Source of the DNA: Bdellovibrionaceae bacterium UBA6502
Lineage (GTDB): Bacteria; Bdellovibrionota; Bdellovibrionia; Bdellovibrionales; UBA840
Direction: 5' to 3'
DNA: 64,000 nucleotides
NCBI GenBank assembly: GCA_002436415.1
Contig: DJMA01000041.1
Coordinates: 1-64,000 of the forward strand
A program made the position numbers and the translations under genes. Shown piece after piece: positions 8,166-16,767 of this stretch. The notes beneath the pieces are model-generated. The model made no database searches. It saw only the letters and a program-made list of their open reading frames with translations, and had not been told where the DNA came from. How positions within the stretch are numbered: the first letter of the stretch is position 1; each line of letters opens with the position of its first letter.

Positions 8166-8402
8166 TTAAATTGCCTGATAAACAATACTTTGCTTATCAA
8201 CTTTTTGTATCACAGCCATAATTTTTTTACCGCACCCCATCGAGAAATGAATTTGTTTTCTTCTAGTTTTGGCCTCTAAAGCCCTTATTTTGCTTCTCAG
8301 GTCCGAACTAAATTTTAGAACTTTATTAGTTATATATTTGTGCTTGCTGGAGTCACATCCTGCCTCATATAGTGTAAAAACTTCAAAGGCCGCGGCCTTT
8401 GA
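8166..8402 (-). pseudogene. Unrecognised 78-codon open frame without a start (gene remnant?)
   Basis: On the minus strand the frame is open from just after a TAG at 8405-8403 to a TAA at 8168-8166, 78 codons. There is no ATG, GTG or TTG near its beginning; the first Met is codon 55 (FSMGCGKK). The translation looks protein-like: FEVFTLYEAGCDSS near the start, a basic helix with ALEAKTRRKQ, and MAVIQKVDKQ at the end. No family is recognised. It may be the 3' end of a decayed gene; a chance open frame is the alternative. Its 5' end overlaps a perfect palindrome. Confidence 0.3.
8383..8402. repeat. 20-bp perfect palindrome
   Basis: CAAAGGCCGCGGCCTTTG with one further T/A pair on each side is perfectly self-complementary. 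It is strikingly GC-rich for this AT-rich gap and lies 44 bases before the ATG of the nuclease gene. It could be a dimeric regulator site or a junction scar; there is no T-run, so it is not an obvious terminator. Confidence 0.6.
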
Positions 8403-8446
8403 CTAGCTGGTCAAGAAGACTGGCAAAAATTTTATCGGGGGATTTC

Positions 8447-9496
8447 ATGACGAAAGCTTTATTAACTGCTTGTATATTCATCTTTGTAAGCCTTCAGGCC
8501 AGCGCTAGCCAGAATTCTAGTTTCACCGTAATGACCTATAATGTGGAAAATCTTTTTGATTGGGAGCATGACAAAGGCAAAGAAGATTATACCTATCTTC
8601 CAAAGAGCATAAAAAACAAAAGCTCAGAAGTTAAAGAGTACTGTCGCTCTATAAGTAATAAGAACTATCGTAATGAATGTTATAACCTAAGTTGGACACC
8701 AACAGTGGTTCGTACAAAAATCAATAATATTGCAGCAATGATCAAAGCTTCTGCGGAACGTGGCCCTGATGTGTTGGTTTTACAGGAAGTAGAAAACATT
8801 AAAGTGATTGCAATGTTGTTGCAATGGGAGTTAGCTGATTTTGGCTACCAAACCGTAGAGTTGATTGAAGGTCCAGATCGTCGAGGAATCGATGTTGCTG
8901 TGATTTCTAAGTTTCCTAAAATCAAAAAATCAAAACTTCATCTGGTAAAACTTCCAGGAAATAATCCACGTCCCACAAGAGGGATTCTAGAGGTAAGATT
9001 GAATGCATTTGGTAAAGACTTAGCTGTGTTTGCCAATCATTGGCCAAGCCAAGGAAACTCGGCAAGCTTTCGCATGGCTGCTGCTGAAACTCTTCATAAT
9101 GCAACGGTAGCTGCAAATACTCCATACCAAATTGCAACTGGCGACTTCAATACTGTTTCAGGGGAAAACTCTGGTTTATCAAGAATTACTCTTCATTCAG
9201 ACAATCCATACAAATATTATGACGTTAAAAGCATGGTTAAGACTTATGCTGATAACGCAGTTTATGGAACTCACTGGTATCGAGGGAAGTGGGACTTTTT
9301 AGATAAAATGCTACTTTTTGGTGGAGCAATGAATGTGGATGTTAAATTAGTTCCAGAATACCAAAGAGTTGTTAGTCCTGCATTCGCTTTAATCAAATCA
9401 GGAAATAACTCTTATCGTCCTAAAAGGTTTTACGCAAAAAATAGGAGTGGATTTTCAGACCACTTGCCTTTAATGGTAGGCTTTAAATTTCAATAA
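8447..9496 (+). CDS. Exported endonuclease/exonuclease/phosphatase (EEP) family protein
   Basis: A 349-residue protein starting at the ATG at 8447, which has GGGGGA 5 bases upstream; the frame extends upstream without a good SD. Residues 1-20 are a signal peptide ending LQASA. EEP (DNase I-like) motifs follow in order: TYNVENLFD, VLQEVEN, DRRGIDVAVISKFP, ANHWPSQ, ATGDFNTV, GTHWYRGKWDFLDKM and FSDHLPLM. These supply the metal-binding Asn/Glu and the catalytic Asp/His pair. The family hydrolyses phosphodiesters, and exported members often degrade DNA or act as phosphatases. In a predator an exported nuclease could serve prey DNA digestion, which is inference. A terminator follows. Confidence 0.85.
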   Translation: MTKALLTACIFIFVSLQASASQNSSFTVMTYNVENLFDWEHDKGKEDYTYLPKSIKNKSSEVKEYCRSISNKNYRNECYNLSWTPTVVRTKINNIAAMIKASAERGPDVLVLQEVENIKVIAMLLQWELADFGYQTVELIEGPDRRGIDVAVISKFPKIKKSKLHLVKLPGNNPRPTRGILEVRLNAFGKDLAVFANHWPSQGNSASFRMAAAETLHNATVAANTPYQIATGDFNTVSGENSGLSRITLHSDNPYKYYDVKSMVKTYADNAVYGTHWYRGKWDFLDKMLLFGGAMNVDVKLVPEYQRVVSPAFALIKSGNNSYRPKRFYAKNRSGFSDHLPLMVGFKFQ

Positions 9497-9520
9497 GTTG
9501 TTGTTTTTTTTAGCAGCTGA

Positions 9521-9557
9521 AGCGCGTTGGTCATAGATCAGCGCGTTTTGCTTTTTT
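9521..9557 (+). terminator. Rho-independent terminator after the nuclease gene
   Basis: AGCGCGTTGGTC (9521-9532) pairs with GATCAGCGCGTT (9536-9547) around ATA, 12 pairs including G-T wobbles, and is followed by a T-rich tail with six T at 9552-9557. Confidence 0.8.
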
Positions 9558-9766
9558 AAAATGCATTTTCTGCATTTGCTTAGGTCTTTCCTGCTAAAGG
9601 ATGCTGTTTTTGCGCCCTTAGTCGAAGCTTTCAACTACTTGAATCTCCTAGGTATTCATAGCAAAATTGTGCGGTGGTAAAAGTATGGAAGCCTACCTGT
9701 AATCGCGCATGGAAACTTATTAGCGCGTACCATTGATTATTATTTCCATTTTCTGTTGGAGGAAAG

Positions 9767-10084
9767 ATGTTCGTTTCCACTGCTTATGCGCAGGCCGCCG
9801 AAGCCGTAGCCAAGCCAAGTATGATTGAGAGCTTGCTACCTATGCTAGCGATTTTTGTGATTTTTTACTTTCTATTAATTCGTCCTCAGACGAAGAAAGC
9901 CAAACAACATCAAGAGATGTTAGATCAAGTAAAGCGTGGTGAGGAAATCATTACAGCTTCTGGGATCGTTGGAAAAATCGATGGCATGAATGATCAATTT
10001 GTAACCCTTGAGATTGCCAATGGGGTGAAAATAAAAATGTTAAAACGTCAAATTGCATCGAAGCTGAAGGAGCAGCAATCATGA
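9767..10084 (+). CDS. yajC: YajC, preprotein translocase accessory subunit
   Basis: A 105-residue membrane protein, normal length for YajC. One membrane helix (LLPMLAIFVIFYFLLI) is followed by the family hallmark RPQTKKAKQHQEML and a small cytoplasmic domain with VKRGEEIITASGIVGKI. YajC associates with SecDF and SecYEG and supports protein export. The start has a good SD (GGAGGAAAG). The stop overlaps the secD ATG by 4 bases, so translation is coupled. It is the first gene of the export operon. Confidence 0.95.
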   Translation: MFVSTAYAQAAEAVAKPSMIESLLPMLAIFVIFYFLLIRPQTKKAKQHQEMLDQVKRGEEIITASGIVGKIDGMNDQFVTLEIANGVKIKMLKRQIASKLKEQQS

Positions 10085-11778
10085 TTAAAAGTTTGCAGAA
10101 ACGCGCATTACTGATTTTAGTTGTAGTGGCTACTTGTATTTATTCGTTATATCCGAATTTTACAGAGCCTACTGAGGGGGACTCTAAAAAACGCATCAAG
10201 TATGGTTTGGACATCAAAGGTGGTTTGCACATTGTTATGGGTGTAGACATTAATGGTGTTGTCGACCAGGCTTCAAAGCGCCTTGCTTCGACTTTAGAGC
10301 AGTACTTTAAAGATGAAAAAGTAGGGGTGAGTTCTGTTGATCTTACAAAAGACGAAGATTTAGATCTTCCATTTTTTAGTGTGAATCTTTCTGGCGCAGG
10401 AGACCTAGAGAAAGCGGAAAAAGTGATTTCTGACTACTATTCTAATGTTCTTCAAGTGGTTAGCGCTGAGGATTCTAAAATTGAGCTAAAGTATTTAGAC
10501 TCTTATTTAGAGCTTACAAAAACTAGAACTTTAGAGCAAGCGATTGAAACCATTCGTAACCGTGTGGATGAGTTTGGTGTAGCTGAACCATCTATTACAG
10601 CGCAGGGGAGTGATCGTATTTTGATTCAGCTTCCTGGTTTGAAAGATGTTTCACAAGCCAAAGCACTTATTAATAAGGCTGCTTTCTTGGAGTTTCAGTT
10701 GGTTGAGCAACAAATTCCACCAGAGCTTCCGACTTGGATTGATGAAGCTGAGAAAGCGGGCGAATATACTTTAGAAAAATTAGACTCATACTCAAAGTAT
10801 GTGGCTCAATTAAATAGTGACCTGGCTGAGAAACTACCAAAGAACACAAAACTAGTTTTTGGAAAGTTAGACAATGCAGCTACTTTAAAGGCAGGTAAAA
10901 TCCCTTACCTAGTAAGTGATGATGCTTCTTTAAATGGTGATGACCTTAAAAACGCTAGTGTTGCTTATGATGAGTTTGGTTCTCCAGAAGTGAACTTGAG
11001 TTTCAATCCAGTGGGTGCAAAGAAATTTGCAGATATTACTGGTGCCAATGTAAATCGTCAGTTGGCGGTAATATTAGATGGAGTTGTTTACTCGGCGCCA
11101 AATATCCAAACAAGAATTGGTGGCGGTAATGCTAGAATTACCTTGGGCCGAGGTGCTGATTACCAAAAAACTTTGGATGAGGCGAAAGTGTTAAGTATGG
11201 CTCTTAGAGCTGGTGCTTTACCGGCTCAGCTTGAGCAACTAGAAGAAAGAACTGTTGGACCAACTTTGGGTCATGATTCTATTGAGGCTGGTAAAAATGC
11301 AATTTTACTAGGTGGATTGTTGGTTCTTCTGTTTATGTTGTTTTACTACAAAGGTTTTGGTGTGATTGCCAATATTGCACTAGTACTTAACATTCTTTTC
11401 ATCTTTGGAATGCTAACAGCCTTAGACGCTACTTTAACTTTACCAGGTTTAGCGGGTATCGCGTTAACCATCGGTATGGCGGTTGATGCGAACGTGATCA
11501 TTTTTGAGCGTATTAAAGAAGAGCTAGCTCGCGGTCAAAACTACCGTAAAGCGGTTGAGGATGGATTTGGCCATGCATTTAGCGCGATCTTTGATGCCAA
11601 TATCACAACGGGTGTTGTTTGTGTTATCTTGATGTATTTCGGAACAGGTCCTGTTCGTGGTTTTGCAGTAACACTTCTTTGTGGTCTAGTAACAAGTATG
11701 TTCACTTCTATTTTTGTAAGTAGAACTATCTGTGACTTTTTGTTTGTAAAACTTCAATGGAAAAAATTGGCAATTTAG
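10081..11778 (+). CDS. secD: SecD, protein translocase subunit
   Basis: A 565-residue RND-type membrane protein that, with SecF, uses the proton-motive force to pull exported proteins through SecYEG. Helix 1 lies near residues 5-23. The D1 motif YGLDIKGGLHIVMGVD and a large periplasmic domain follow. The later IRNRVDEFGVAEPSI and LSMALRAGALPA blocks lead into five C-terminal helices. The D4-type motif GMAVDANVIIFERIKEEL carries the conserved proton-relay Asp. Length and motif order are normal. It overlaps yajC by 4 bases and is 10 bases from secF. Confidence 0.97.
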   Translation: MIKSLQKRALLILVVVATCIYSLYPNFTEPTEGDSKKRIKYGLDIKGGLHIVMGVDINGVVDQASKRLASTLEQYFKDEKVGVSSVDLTKDEDLDLPFFSVNLSGAGDLEKAEKVISDYYSNVLQVVSAEDSKIELKYLDSYLELTKTRTLEQAIETIRNRVDEFGVAEPSITAQGSDRILIQLPGLKDVSQAKALINKAAFLEFQLVEQQIPPELPTWIDEAEKAGEYTLEKLDSYSKYVAQLNSDLAEKLPKNTKLVFGKLDNAATLKAGKIPYLVSDDASLNGDDLKNASVAYDEFGSPEVNLSFNPVGAKKFADITGANVNRQLAVILDGVVYSAPNIQTRIGGGNARITLGRGADYQKTLDEAKVLSMALRAGALPAQLEQLEERTVGPTLGHDSIEAGKNAILLGGLLVLLFMLFYYKGFGVIANIALVLNILFIFGMLTALDATLTLPGLAGIALTIGMAVDANVIIFERIKEELARGQNYRKAVEDGFGHAFSAIFDANITTGVVCVILMYFGTGPVRGFAVTLLCGLVTSMFTSIFVSRTICDFLFVKLQWKKLAI

Positions 11779-11788
11779 GAGAAAGCTC

Positions 11789-12694
11789 GTGAAAGAAAAT
11801 AAAACTACAAATTTTGATTTTATTGGTAGCGCCAAGCTTTTCGTGGGAATCTCAGTTGCTTTGGTTGTGATTTCTATTGGTCTACTTGTTAGTAAAGGAC
11901 TGAACTACGGTATTGATTTTGCCGGTGGTACAGAAATTCAGGTTCGCTTTAGTGAGACTGTAAACACCAACCAAGTTCGTGAAGCTGTGGCAGGTATGGG
12001 TTTCAGTAAAGCTCAGGTGCAAAGTTTTGCAGAAGGAAATGAATTCGTTGTTCGTCTTCCAAGTGCTGAAGGTAAAAGTGAAAAGGAAATCAACAAAGAG
12101 AACAATGCGACCATTCAAAAAGCTCGTGAGGGTTTAAGTACTCAGTTTTCTGGTGCTGAAATTCGTCGAGTAGACAGTGTGGGTCCACAAATTGGTTCTG
12201 AGTTAAAGAAGAATGGTGTTCTAGCTGTTCTATATGCTCTTTTACTAATTCTAATTTATGTTGGACTTCGTTTTGACTACGAATTTGCTCCTGGAGCCGT
12301 GGTATGTTTGTTTCATGATGCTATCATTACCCTAGGAATATTTTCTTTGTTGGGTAAAGAAGTAAACGTACAAACTCTAGCGGCGATTTTGACAATCATT
12401 GGTTACTCACTAAATGATACTATCGTTAACTATGACCGTATTCGTGAGAATATCACAAACAAGATTTCTAAGAACTTGAAAGAAGTGATTAATATTTCAA
12501 TCAATGAAACTTTAAGTCGTACAATCTGGACATCTTTAACTACCATGCTTGCTGTTGTTGCTTTGTATTTTGTAGGTAAGGGTGTGATTGCAGATTTCGC
12601 ATTTACTTTAGGAATCGGTGTTATCGTTGGTACTTACTCTTCCATTTATGTGGCTTCACCAATTGTATTAGCACTTAGTAAGAAAAAGGCATAA
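11789..12694 (+). CDS. secF: SecF, protein translocase subunit
   Basis: A 301-residue partner of SecD. It starts at a GTG with AGGAGAAAG upstream. Helix 1 is near residues 14-33; the family motif GIDFAGGTEIQVRF follows, then the periplasmic loop, then five helices with GYSLNDTIVNYDRIREN, the SecF version of the conserved proton-pathway motif. Length is typical. The recJ gene starts 3 bases after the stop, so export and recombination genes are co-transcribed. Confidence 0.97.
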   Translation: MKENKTTNFDFIGSAKLFVGISVALVVISIGLLVSKGLNYGIDFAGGTEIQVRFSETVNTNQVREAVAGMGFSKAQVQSFAEGNEFVVRLPSAEGKSEKEINKENNATIQKAREGLSTQFSGAEIRRVDSVGPQIGSELKKNGVLAVLYALLLILIYVGLRFDYEFAPGAVVCLFHDAIITLGIFSLLGKEVNVQTLAAILTIIGYSLNDTIVNYDRIRENITNKISKNLKEVINISINETLSRTIWTSLTTMLAVVALYFVGKGVIADFAFTLGIGVIVGTYSSIYVASPIVLALSKKKA

Positions 12695-12696
12695 TT

Positions 12697-14412
12697 ATGC
12701 AAACAGACTCAGGTAGGAAACAGCCGGACTTTGCAAGGCCGGAAGGTATTCCTCCCTTAGTATGGAGATGGATGGAGGCTCGAGGCCTCCATTGTCCGTT
12801 AGAGAGGGATAAAATATTAAAAAGCTCTCTGCGGGATATGCGTGACCCATCTTCTCTGAGGGATTTAGACAAAGCAGTAGAGAGATTAATTACAGCTTTC
12901 AGAAATCAAGAAAAGATTTGTGTCTATGGCGATTTTGATTTGGATGGAAGTTCAGGCCTTGCTTTGGCTGTGGATGCCTTAGAGAAAATGGGTTTTGAAA
13001 AAGTAGTCTTCTACCAACCCAAAAGACTTTCAGAAGGTTATGGACTCCATAATCATGCCATTGAAAAGTTTAAAGAAGATTCTGTAAATTTGATTTTAAC
13101 GGTGGATGTTGGAATTACGGCCATCGAAGAGGTTGAATTTGCAAATTCATTAGGGATTGATGTAATCATCACTGACCATCACTTACCTCGAGAGAATTTA
13201 CCTTCGGCAATAGCTGTGGTTAATCCAAACGCAGGTAATTGTGATAGTGGTTTAGGGCATTTGTGTGGTGCTGGTGTAGCTTATTATTTAATGCTTGGCC
13301 TTCGAAGAGCAATGAAAGATGCGAATTTAGGGAAAGACTTTAATCCCAAAGATCTCTTAGATCTTTTTATCATCGGCACTCTAACGGATATGGTTCCTGT
13401 TATCGAAGAAAATAGAACCCTCTGTAAGCATGGATTGATTGAGTTTGAAAACACCTCTAGACCAGGACTTCGCTCTTTGATCAAGGCTTTAGGTTATGAG
13501 GGAAAAAGTCTGAGTGCTCAGGACCTTGCTATTGGAATTGCTCCAAAGTTAAATGCCTTGAGTAGGCTGGAGATGGGCTTAATGCCAGTGGATGTTCTCA
13601 TGTCCAAAACGGAAGAGGACGCTGAATCTAATATTAAGCAGGTACTGCATCTAAATTCATTGAGAAAGAAACTGCAGCAAGAGGCTGAAGAAGACGCAGC
13701 AAAGCAATTTGAATCCATGGAGGATAAAAGTTTCGCATTTGTTTGGTCTCCTAATTATCACAAAGGGGTTGTGGGTCTTGCGGCTACAAAGTTGGCTCAA
13801 AATTATGGAGTTTGCTCTTTTGTCGGTACTTGTGATGTGGATGGAAAGATCACAGGAAGTGCCAGGGTGCCTGATGATGTAAACATTAGTTTGCCTGAGG
13901 CTCTAGAGGCTTGTAGTGAATTTTTGTTGTCTTACGGTGGACATGCGCAAGCAGCAGGTTTTAGTTTAAAGAAAGAAAATGAAAATAAGTTTCGTGAGGC
14001 ATTAGGAGAGTTTATTCGTTCTAGTCTAAAAGAAGATAGTAAGGACGAAATAGAAATGCCAATGAATGATAATTTTGATTGTGAGGCTAAGCTTTCAGAA
14101 GTGAATCCAGGATTGATGAAATGGCTAGAGGCACTTGGACCTTTTGGCCAAAATTATCCAGTTCCTGTGTTTAAGTTTTCAAATGTACAAGTTCGTGATA
14201 AAAAAGAACTTAGAGGTGGGCACATAAAGCTTCGAGTGGTTGATCCAGCAGACCCATCTAGTACTTTTGATGCTTTAATGTTCTCTCCCAGTAGGCGACA
14301 AAAGCAGGTCGACTTTAATATGCAAGTGGATTTGTACGCTGAAGTGCAATGGAATTATTTCGCCGGTCGAAAAAGCATCCAATACTTAGTCAGAGAAATC
14401 AAATTCAACTAA
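12697..14412 (+). CDS. recJ: RecJ, single-strand-specific 5'-3' exonuclease
   Basis: A 571-residue DHH-superfamily nuclease of standard RecJ length. Visible motifs: DFDLDG at 79-84, LTVDVGIT, ITDHHLP with Asp160-His161-His162, LCGAGVAYYL, and the DHHA1 motif GGHAQAAGF with GGH at 414-416. These bind the metal ions and DNA. The C-terminal OB-like domain contains ALGPFGQNYPVPVF. RecJ resects 5' strands in RecFOR recombination and mismatch repair. The secF-recJ link is common in delta-type proteobacteria. The ATG at 12697 follows an AAGG by 9 bases. Confidence 0.95.
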   Translation: MQTDSGRKQPDFARPEGIPPLVWRWMEARGLHCPLERDKILKSSLRDMRDPSSLRDLDKAVERLITAFRNQEKICVYGDFDLDGSSGLALAVDALEKMGFEKVVFYQPKRLSEGYGLHNHAIEKFKEDSVNLILTVDVGITAIEEVEFANSLGIDVIITDHHLPRENLPSAIAVVNPNAGNCDSGLGHLCGAGVAYYLMLGLRRAMKDANLGKDFNPKDLLDLFIIGTLTDMVPVIEENRTLCKHGLIEFENTSRPGLRSLIKALGYEGKSLSAQDLAIGIAPKLNALSRLEMGLMPVDVLMSKTEEDAESNIKQVLHLNSLRKKLQQEAEEDAAKQFESMEDKSFAFVWSPNYHKGVVGLAATKLAQNYGVCSFVGTCDVDGKITGSARVPDDVNISLPEALEACSEFLLSYGGHAQAAGFSLKKENENKFREALGEFIRSSLKEDSKDEIEMPMNDNFDCEAKLSEVNPGLMKWLEALGPFGQNYPVPVFKFSNVQVRDKKELRGGHIKLRVVDPADPSSTFDALMFSPSRRQKQVDFNMQVDLYAEVQWNYFAGRKSIQYLVREIKFN

Positions 14413-14417
14413 ATGGG

Positions 14418-15284
14418 ATGAAAATGAAAGTAAAAAAGAAATTAGAAGGCATTGAGAAGAAAATCAAAAAGCAGGCTGAGAAAGTTCAGAAATTAGGTGA
14501 GGACTTGGCTAAGTCCGCCTCGGAGAAAGCGGAAGAACAAGTTGGCAAAATGTACCGACTTATCAATGATGCTTTAGATGAGATTAAAGAGGAAATTCAA
14601 GAGATCATTGATCAAATTGAACGCTTAAAAAATGAAGGCGAAAAACTTTCGGAAGAAGCTAAGAACTTTTTAAAGAAATTAAAAAAGCAAGTTGCTGATC
14701 TAGAAAAAGAGCTAAAAAACTTTAGTAAAATCAAAGAGCAGTTGGAAAAGAACTTCAAAAATCTTTTTGATTCTATGATGTTACATAACAATTTAAGTGA
14801 GATGGCAAAAAACTTAGCTGAAGGTGTGATCCACAGACTGCAAAACCTTCGTCACTCTGACGAAAAGCCAAAGAAAAAAGAAAAAGCAAAAAGGCCGAAG
14901 AAAAAATCAAATGATTCTGCTGCTAAGTCTTCAAGAGTGAGTAGTTCGGTTGAAAGCACCAAGAAAGATCTAGAGAACAAGCAAAAACAGATCATTGAAC
15001 ATATTGAAGAGGCAAAAGCCTTTCTTGAAGACTTAGAAGACCGTGTTGCAAAGACAAATTCTTCACAATCCTCTGGAAAAGCTAGTAAGAAAACAACTAA
15101 AAAACAGGCTTCAGTAGCTACAAAAAAAGCGGCAAAGAAAAAAAGAACTAGCAAGTCATCTAGTGCTAAGAAGAAAGCTAGCAAAAAAGTTGTGAAAAAG
15201 TCTCCAGCAAAAAAAGCTAGTAAAAAAATCGCTAAAAAAACCACTAAAAAGGCTGCGGCCAAAAAGACGACGAAGAAGAGTTAA
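14418..15284 (+). CDS. Coiled-coil protein with histone H1-like Lys/Ala-rich tail
   Basis: A 288-residue protein with no assigned function. Residues 1-150 are almost all predicted coiled coil, very rich in Lys and Glu (for example EIQEIIDQIERLKNEGEKL). A linker leads to a tail of about 60 residues made of Lys, Ala, Ser and Thr with repeated KKA and TKK units, like histone H1 or AlgP. Such tails usually bind nucleic acid without sequence specificity. The start could be 14418 or 14424. It sits 5 bases after recJ and 2 bases before queC, inside the operon. It may be a nucleoid-associated protein; the low complexity makes homology unreliable. Confidence 0.6.
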   Translation: MKMKVKKKLEGIEKKIKKQAEKVQKLGEDLAKSASEKAEEQVGKMYRLINDALDEIKEEIQEIIDQIERLKNEGEKLSEEAKNFLKKLKKQVADLEKELKNFSKIKEQLEKNFKNLFDSMMLHNNLSEMAKNLAEGVIHRLQNLRHSDEKPKKKEKAKRPKKKSNDSAAKSSRVSSSVESTKKDLENKQKQIIEHIEEAKAFLEDLEDRVAKTNSSQSSGKASKKTTKKQASVATKKAAKKKRTSKSSSAKKKASKKVVKKSPAKKASKKIAKKTTKKAAAKKTTKKS

Positions 15285-15286
15285 AA

Positions 15287-15934
15287 ATGTCAAAAGCAGT
15301 TGTACTTCTATCATCAGGACTGGATTCCACGGTTAACCTTTATGAGGCACACCAAGACGTGGGTGTTGCGCTCGCTTTGTTTATTAATTATGGCCAAAGA
15401 GCGGCATTAAGAGAAGAGCAGATGGCTAAGGCTAGTTGTGAACACCTAGGGATTGAGTTTCGAAGTCTGGATTTAAAGTTTATCGCAGACTTTGGTGGAA
15501 GTAGCCTAACGGATAGTCAAAAAAAATTAGCAACCAATGTTGAGATTGACGATTTAGAGGCTAGTAAAATTTCGGCTAAAAATGTTTGGGTTCCAAATCG
15601 TAATGGGATCCTTTTAAACGTAGCGGCCGGATTTGCAGAAGCTCTTGGAGCAGATTTTGTGATTCCTGGATTTAATAAAGAAGAGGCTGCTACTTTTCCA
15701 GATAATTCCCAAGACTTTTTAGATGCCATGAGTGAGTCCTTAGGTTTTAGTACCGCCAATCAAGTAAAAGCAAAGTGTTATACAACGGGGCTTTTAAAAC
15801 CACAGATATATAGACGAGCCTTGGACTTGAATGTAAAAACACAGTTTATATGGCCTTGTTATGAAAGTGGTGAAGAGCACTGTAAGCAGTGTGAGTCTTG
15901 TCAAAGATTTTACCGAGCAAAAGCGGAGGCTTAA
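15287..15934 (+). CDS. queC: QueC, 7-cyano-7-deazaguanine (preQ0) synthase
   Basis: A 215-residue enzyme that converts 7-carboxy-7-deazaguanine to preQ0 using ATP and ammonia, in the queuosine pathway. The N-terminal PP-loop reads LSSGLDST. NYGQRAALREEQMA and the WVPNRNGILL block are typical of QueC. The C-terminal zinc site CYESGEEHCKQCESC supplies four Cys. Length is normal. No other queuosine genes (queD, queE, queF) are in this window. The next gene starts directly after its stop. Confidence 0.95.
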   Translation: MSKAVVLLSSGLDSTVNLYEAHQDVGVALALFINYGQRAALREEQMAKASCEHLGIEFRSLDLKFIADFGGSSLTDSQKKLATNVEIDDLEASKISAKNVWVPNRNGILLNVAAGFAEALGADFVIPGFNKEEAATFPDNSQDFLDAMSESLGFSTANQVKAKCYTTGLLKPQIYRRALDLNVKTQFIWPCYESGEEHCKQCESCQRFYRAKAEA

Positions 15935-16486
15935 TTGAAAGCTCAGTTTATTGAAAAGCAGTTTATTTATGATGGTTCGCAATTGAGTCCACTTTATTCC
16001 TTTAAGAGTCATGGAATTGAAGGGGAGAGTGTGGTTTCCTGGATTGGACCTTGCGCTGTTGCCAATGAAAATATGAAAGACGGTGAAGATCTTTTTGCAG
16101 GGGAAAGCATTGAAGGTGATTTGATGCTTCATTTTATCACCGAAATTTTTGAGCAAAATTTGATGACCATGGTAAGTTTGCAAAGATTAGGCTCTGCCAT
16201 TGCGAAAGACTTGTTAGAGAGTATGAGTGCTAAGAAAGTTCTTCGAAAAGGGGATGATCTCTATTTTGAAGATGGAAAATTAAGTATTTCAATTGCCAGT
16301 CGTGATGCGGTTTCAAGTATGATCCATTTTGCAATTAATGTTTCTAACGATGGAACACCTGTTAAAACGGCTTGTCTAAAAGATTTGGAAATTGACCCCA
16401 TTGAGTTTGGTAAGAAATTTTTGTCAGTGTATCAAGAAGAATACACTGACATTGTACGCGCTACGAAAAAAGTATTTAGTCTTTAA
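15935..16486 (+). CDS. DUF366 family protein
   Basis: A 183-residue cytoplasmic protein. The TTG start is supported by GGAGG at 15925-15929, 5 bases upstream, and it abuts the queC stop. The sequence matches what I know of DUF366: YDGSQLSPLYSFKSHGIEGESVVSWIGPC near the N-terminus (broken here by family-conserved Gly and Pro), and SIASRDAVSSMIHFAINVS later. DUF366 is often linked to queC or deazapurine genes, so a role in that pathway is inferred, not shown. It ends the operon and meets the next gene tail to tail with a 4-base overlap. Confidence 0.75.
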   Translation: MKAQFIEKQFIYDGSQLSPLYSFKSHGIEGESVVSWIGPCAVANENMKDGEDLFAGESIEGDLMLHFITEIFEQNLMTMVSLQRLGSAIAKDLLESMSAKKVLRKGDDLYFEDGKLSISIASRDAVSSMIHFAINVSNDGTPVKTACLKDLEIDPIEFGKKFLSVYQEEYTDIVRATKKVFSL

Positions 16487-16767
16487 AAATCATTCTCACT
16501 AATTTTATGAATTACGCTTTTTTGATAAGCTTTTAAGTCATAAAACCCATAACTCTTTTTTCGATAGATGTTTAATGTCTCTTCGCTAATACTTGCTAGC
16601 AACATATGGTAGCTAGCTTGAGGGATAATCATTCCCTCTTTTTGAATTGCTTCGATGTACTGCTCTGCCACAGCCTTGGCAAATAACTCGGGTGTTAAAT
16701 CCGATAGATCTTCCATGAGAATACAGTGATCAAAAATATCAAATAATAGATTAAAATTACTTTTCAT
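16483..16767 (-). CDS. Small hypothetical protein
   Basis: A 94-residue protein with a plausible SD (GAGGCAGG about 5 bases before the ATG). It is mostly helical and mildly acidic, with no signal peptide or membrane helix. Segments such as LTPELFAKAVAEQYIEAI and SISEETLNIYRKKSYGFYD suggest a small all-alpha fold. No family is recognised. Its last 4 bases overlap the end of the DUF366 gene on the other strand. Confidence 0.55.
   Translation of the reverse strand: MKSNFNLLFDIFDHCILMEDLSDLTPELFAKAVAEQYIEAIQKEGMIIPQASYHMLLASISEETLNIYRKKSYGFYDLKAYQKSVIHKISENDF

Noticed and set aside
14852..15262. 136-codon minus-strand open frame opposite the Lys/Ala-rich tail
   Set aside because: It is the antisense of the low-complexity KKA/TKK region, giving Phe/Leu-rich nonsense; it has no SD and overlaps a supported gene.
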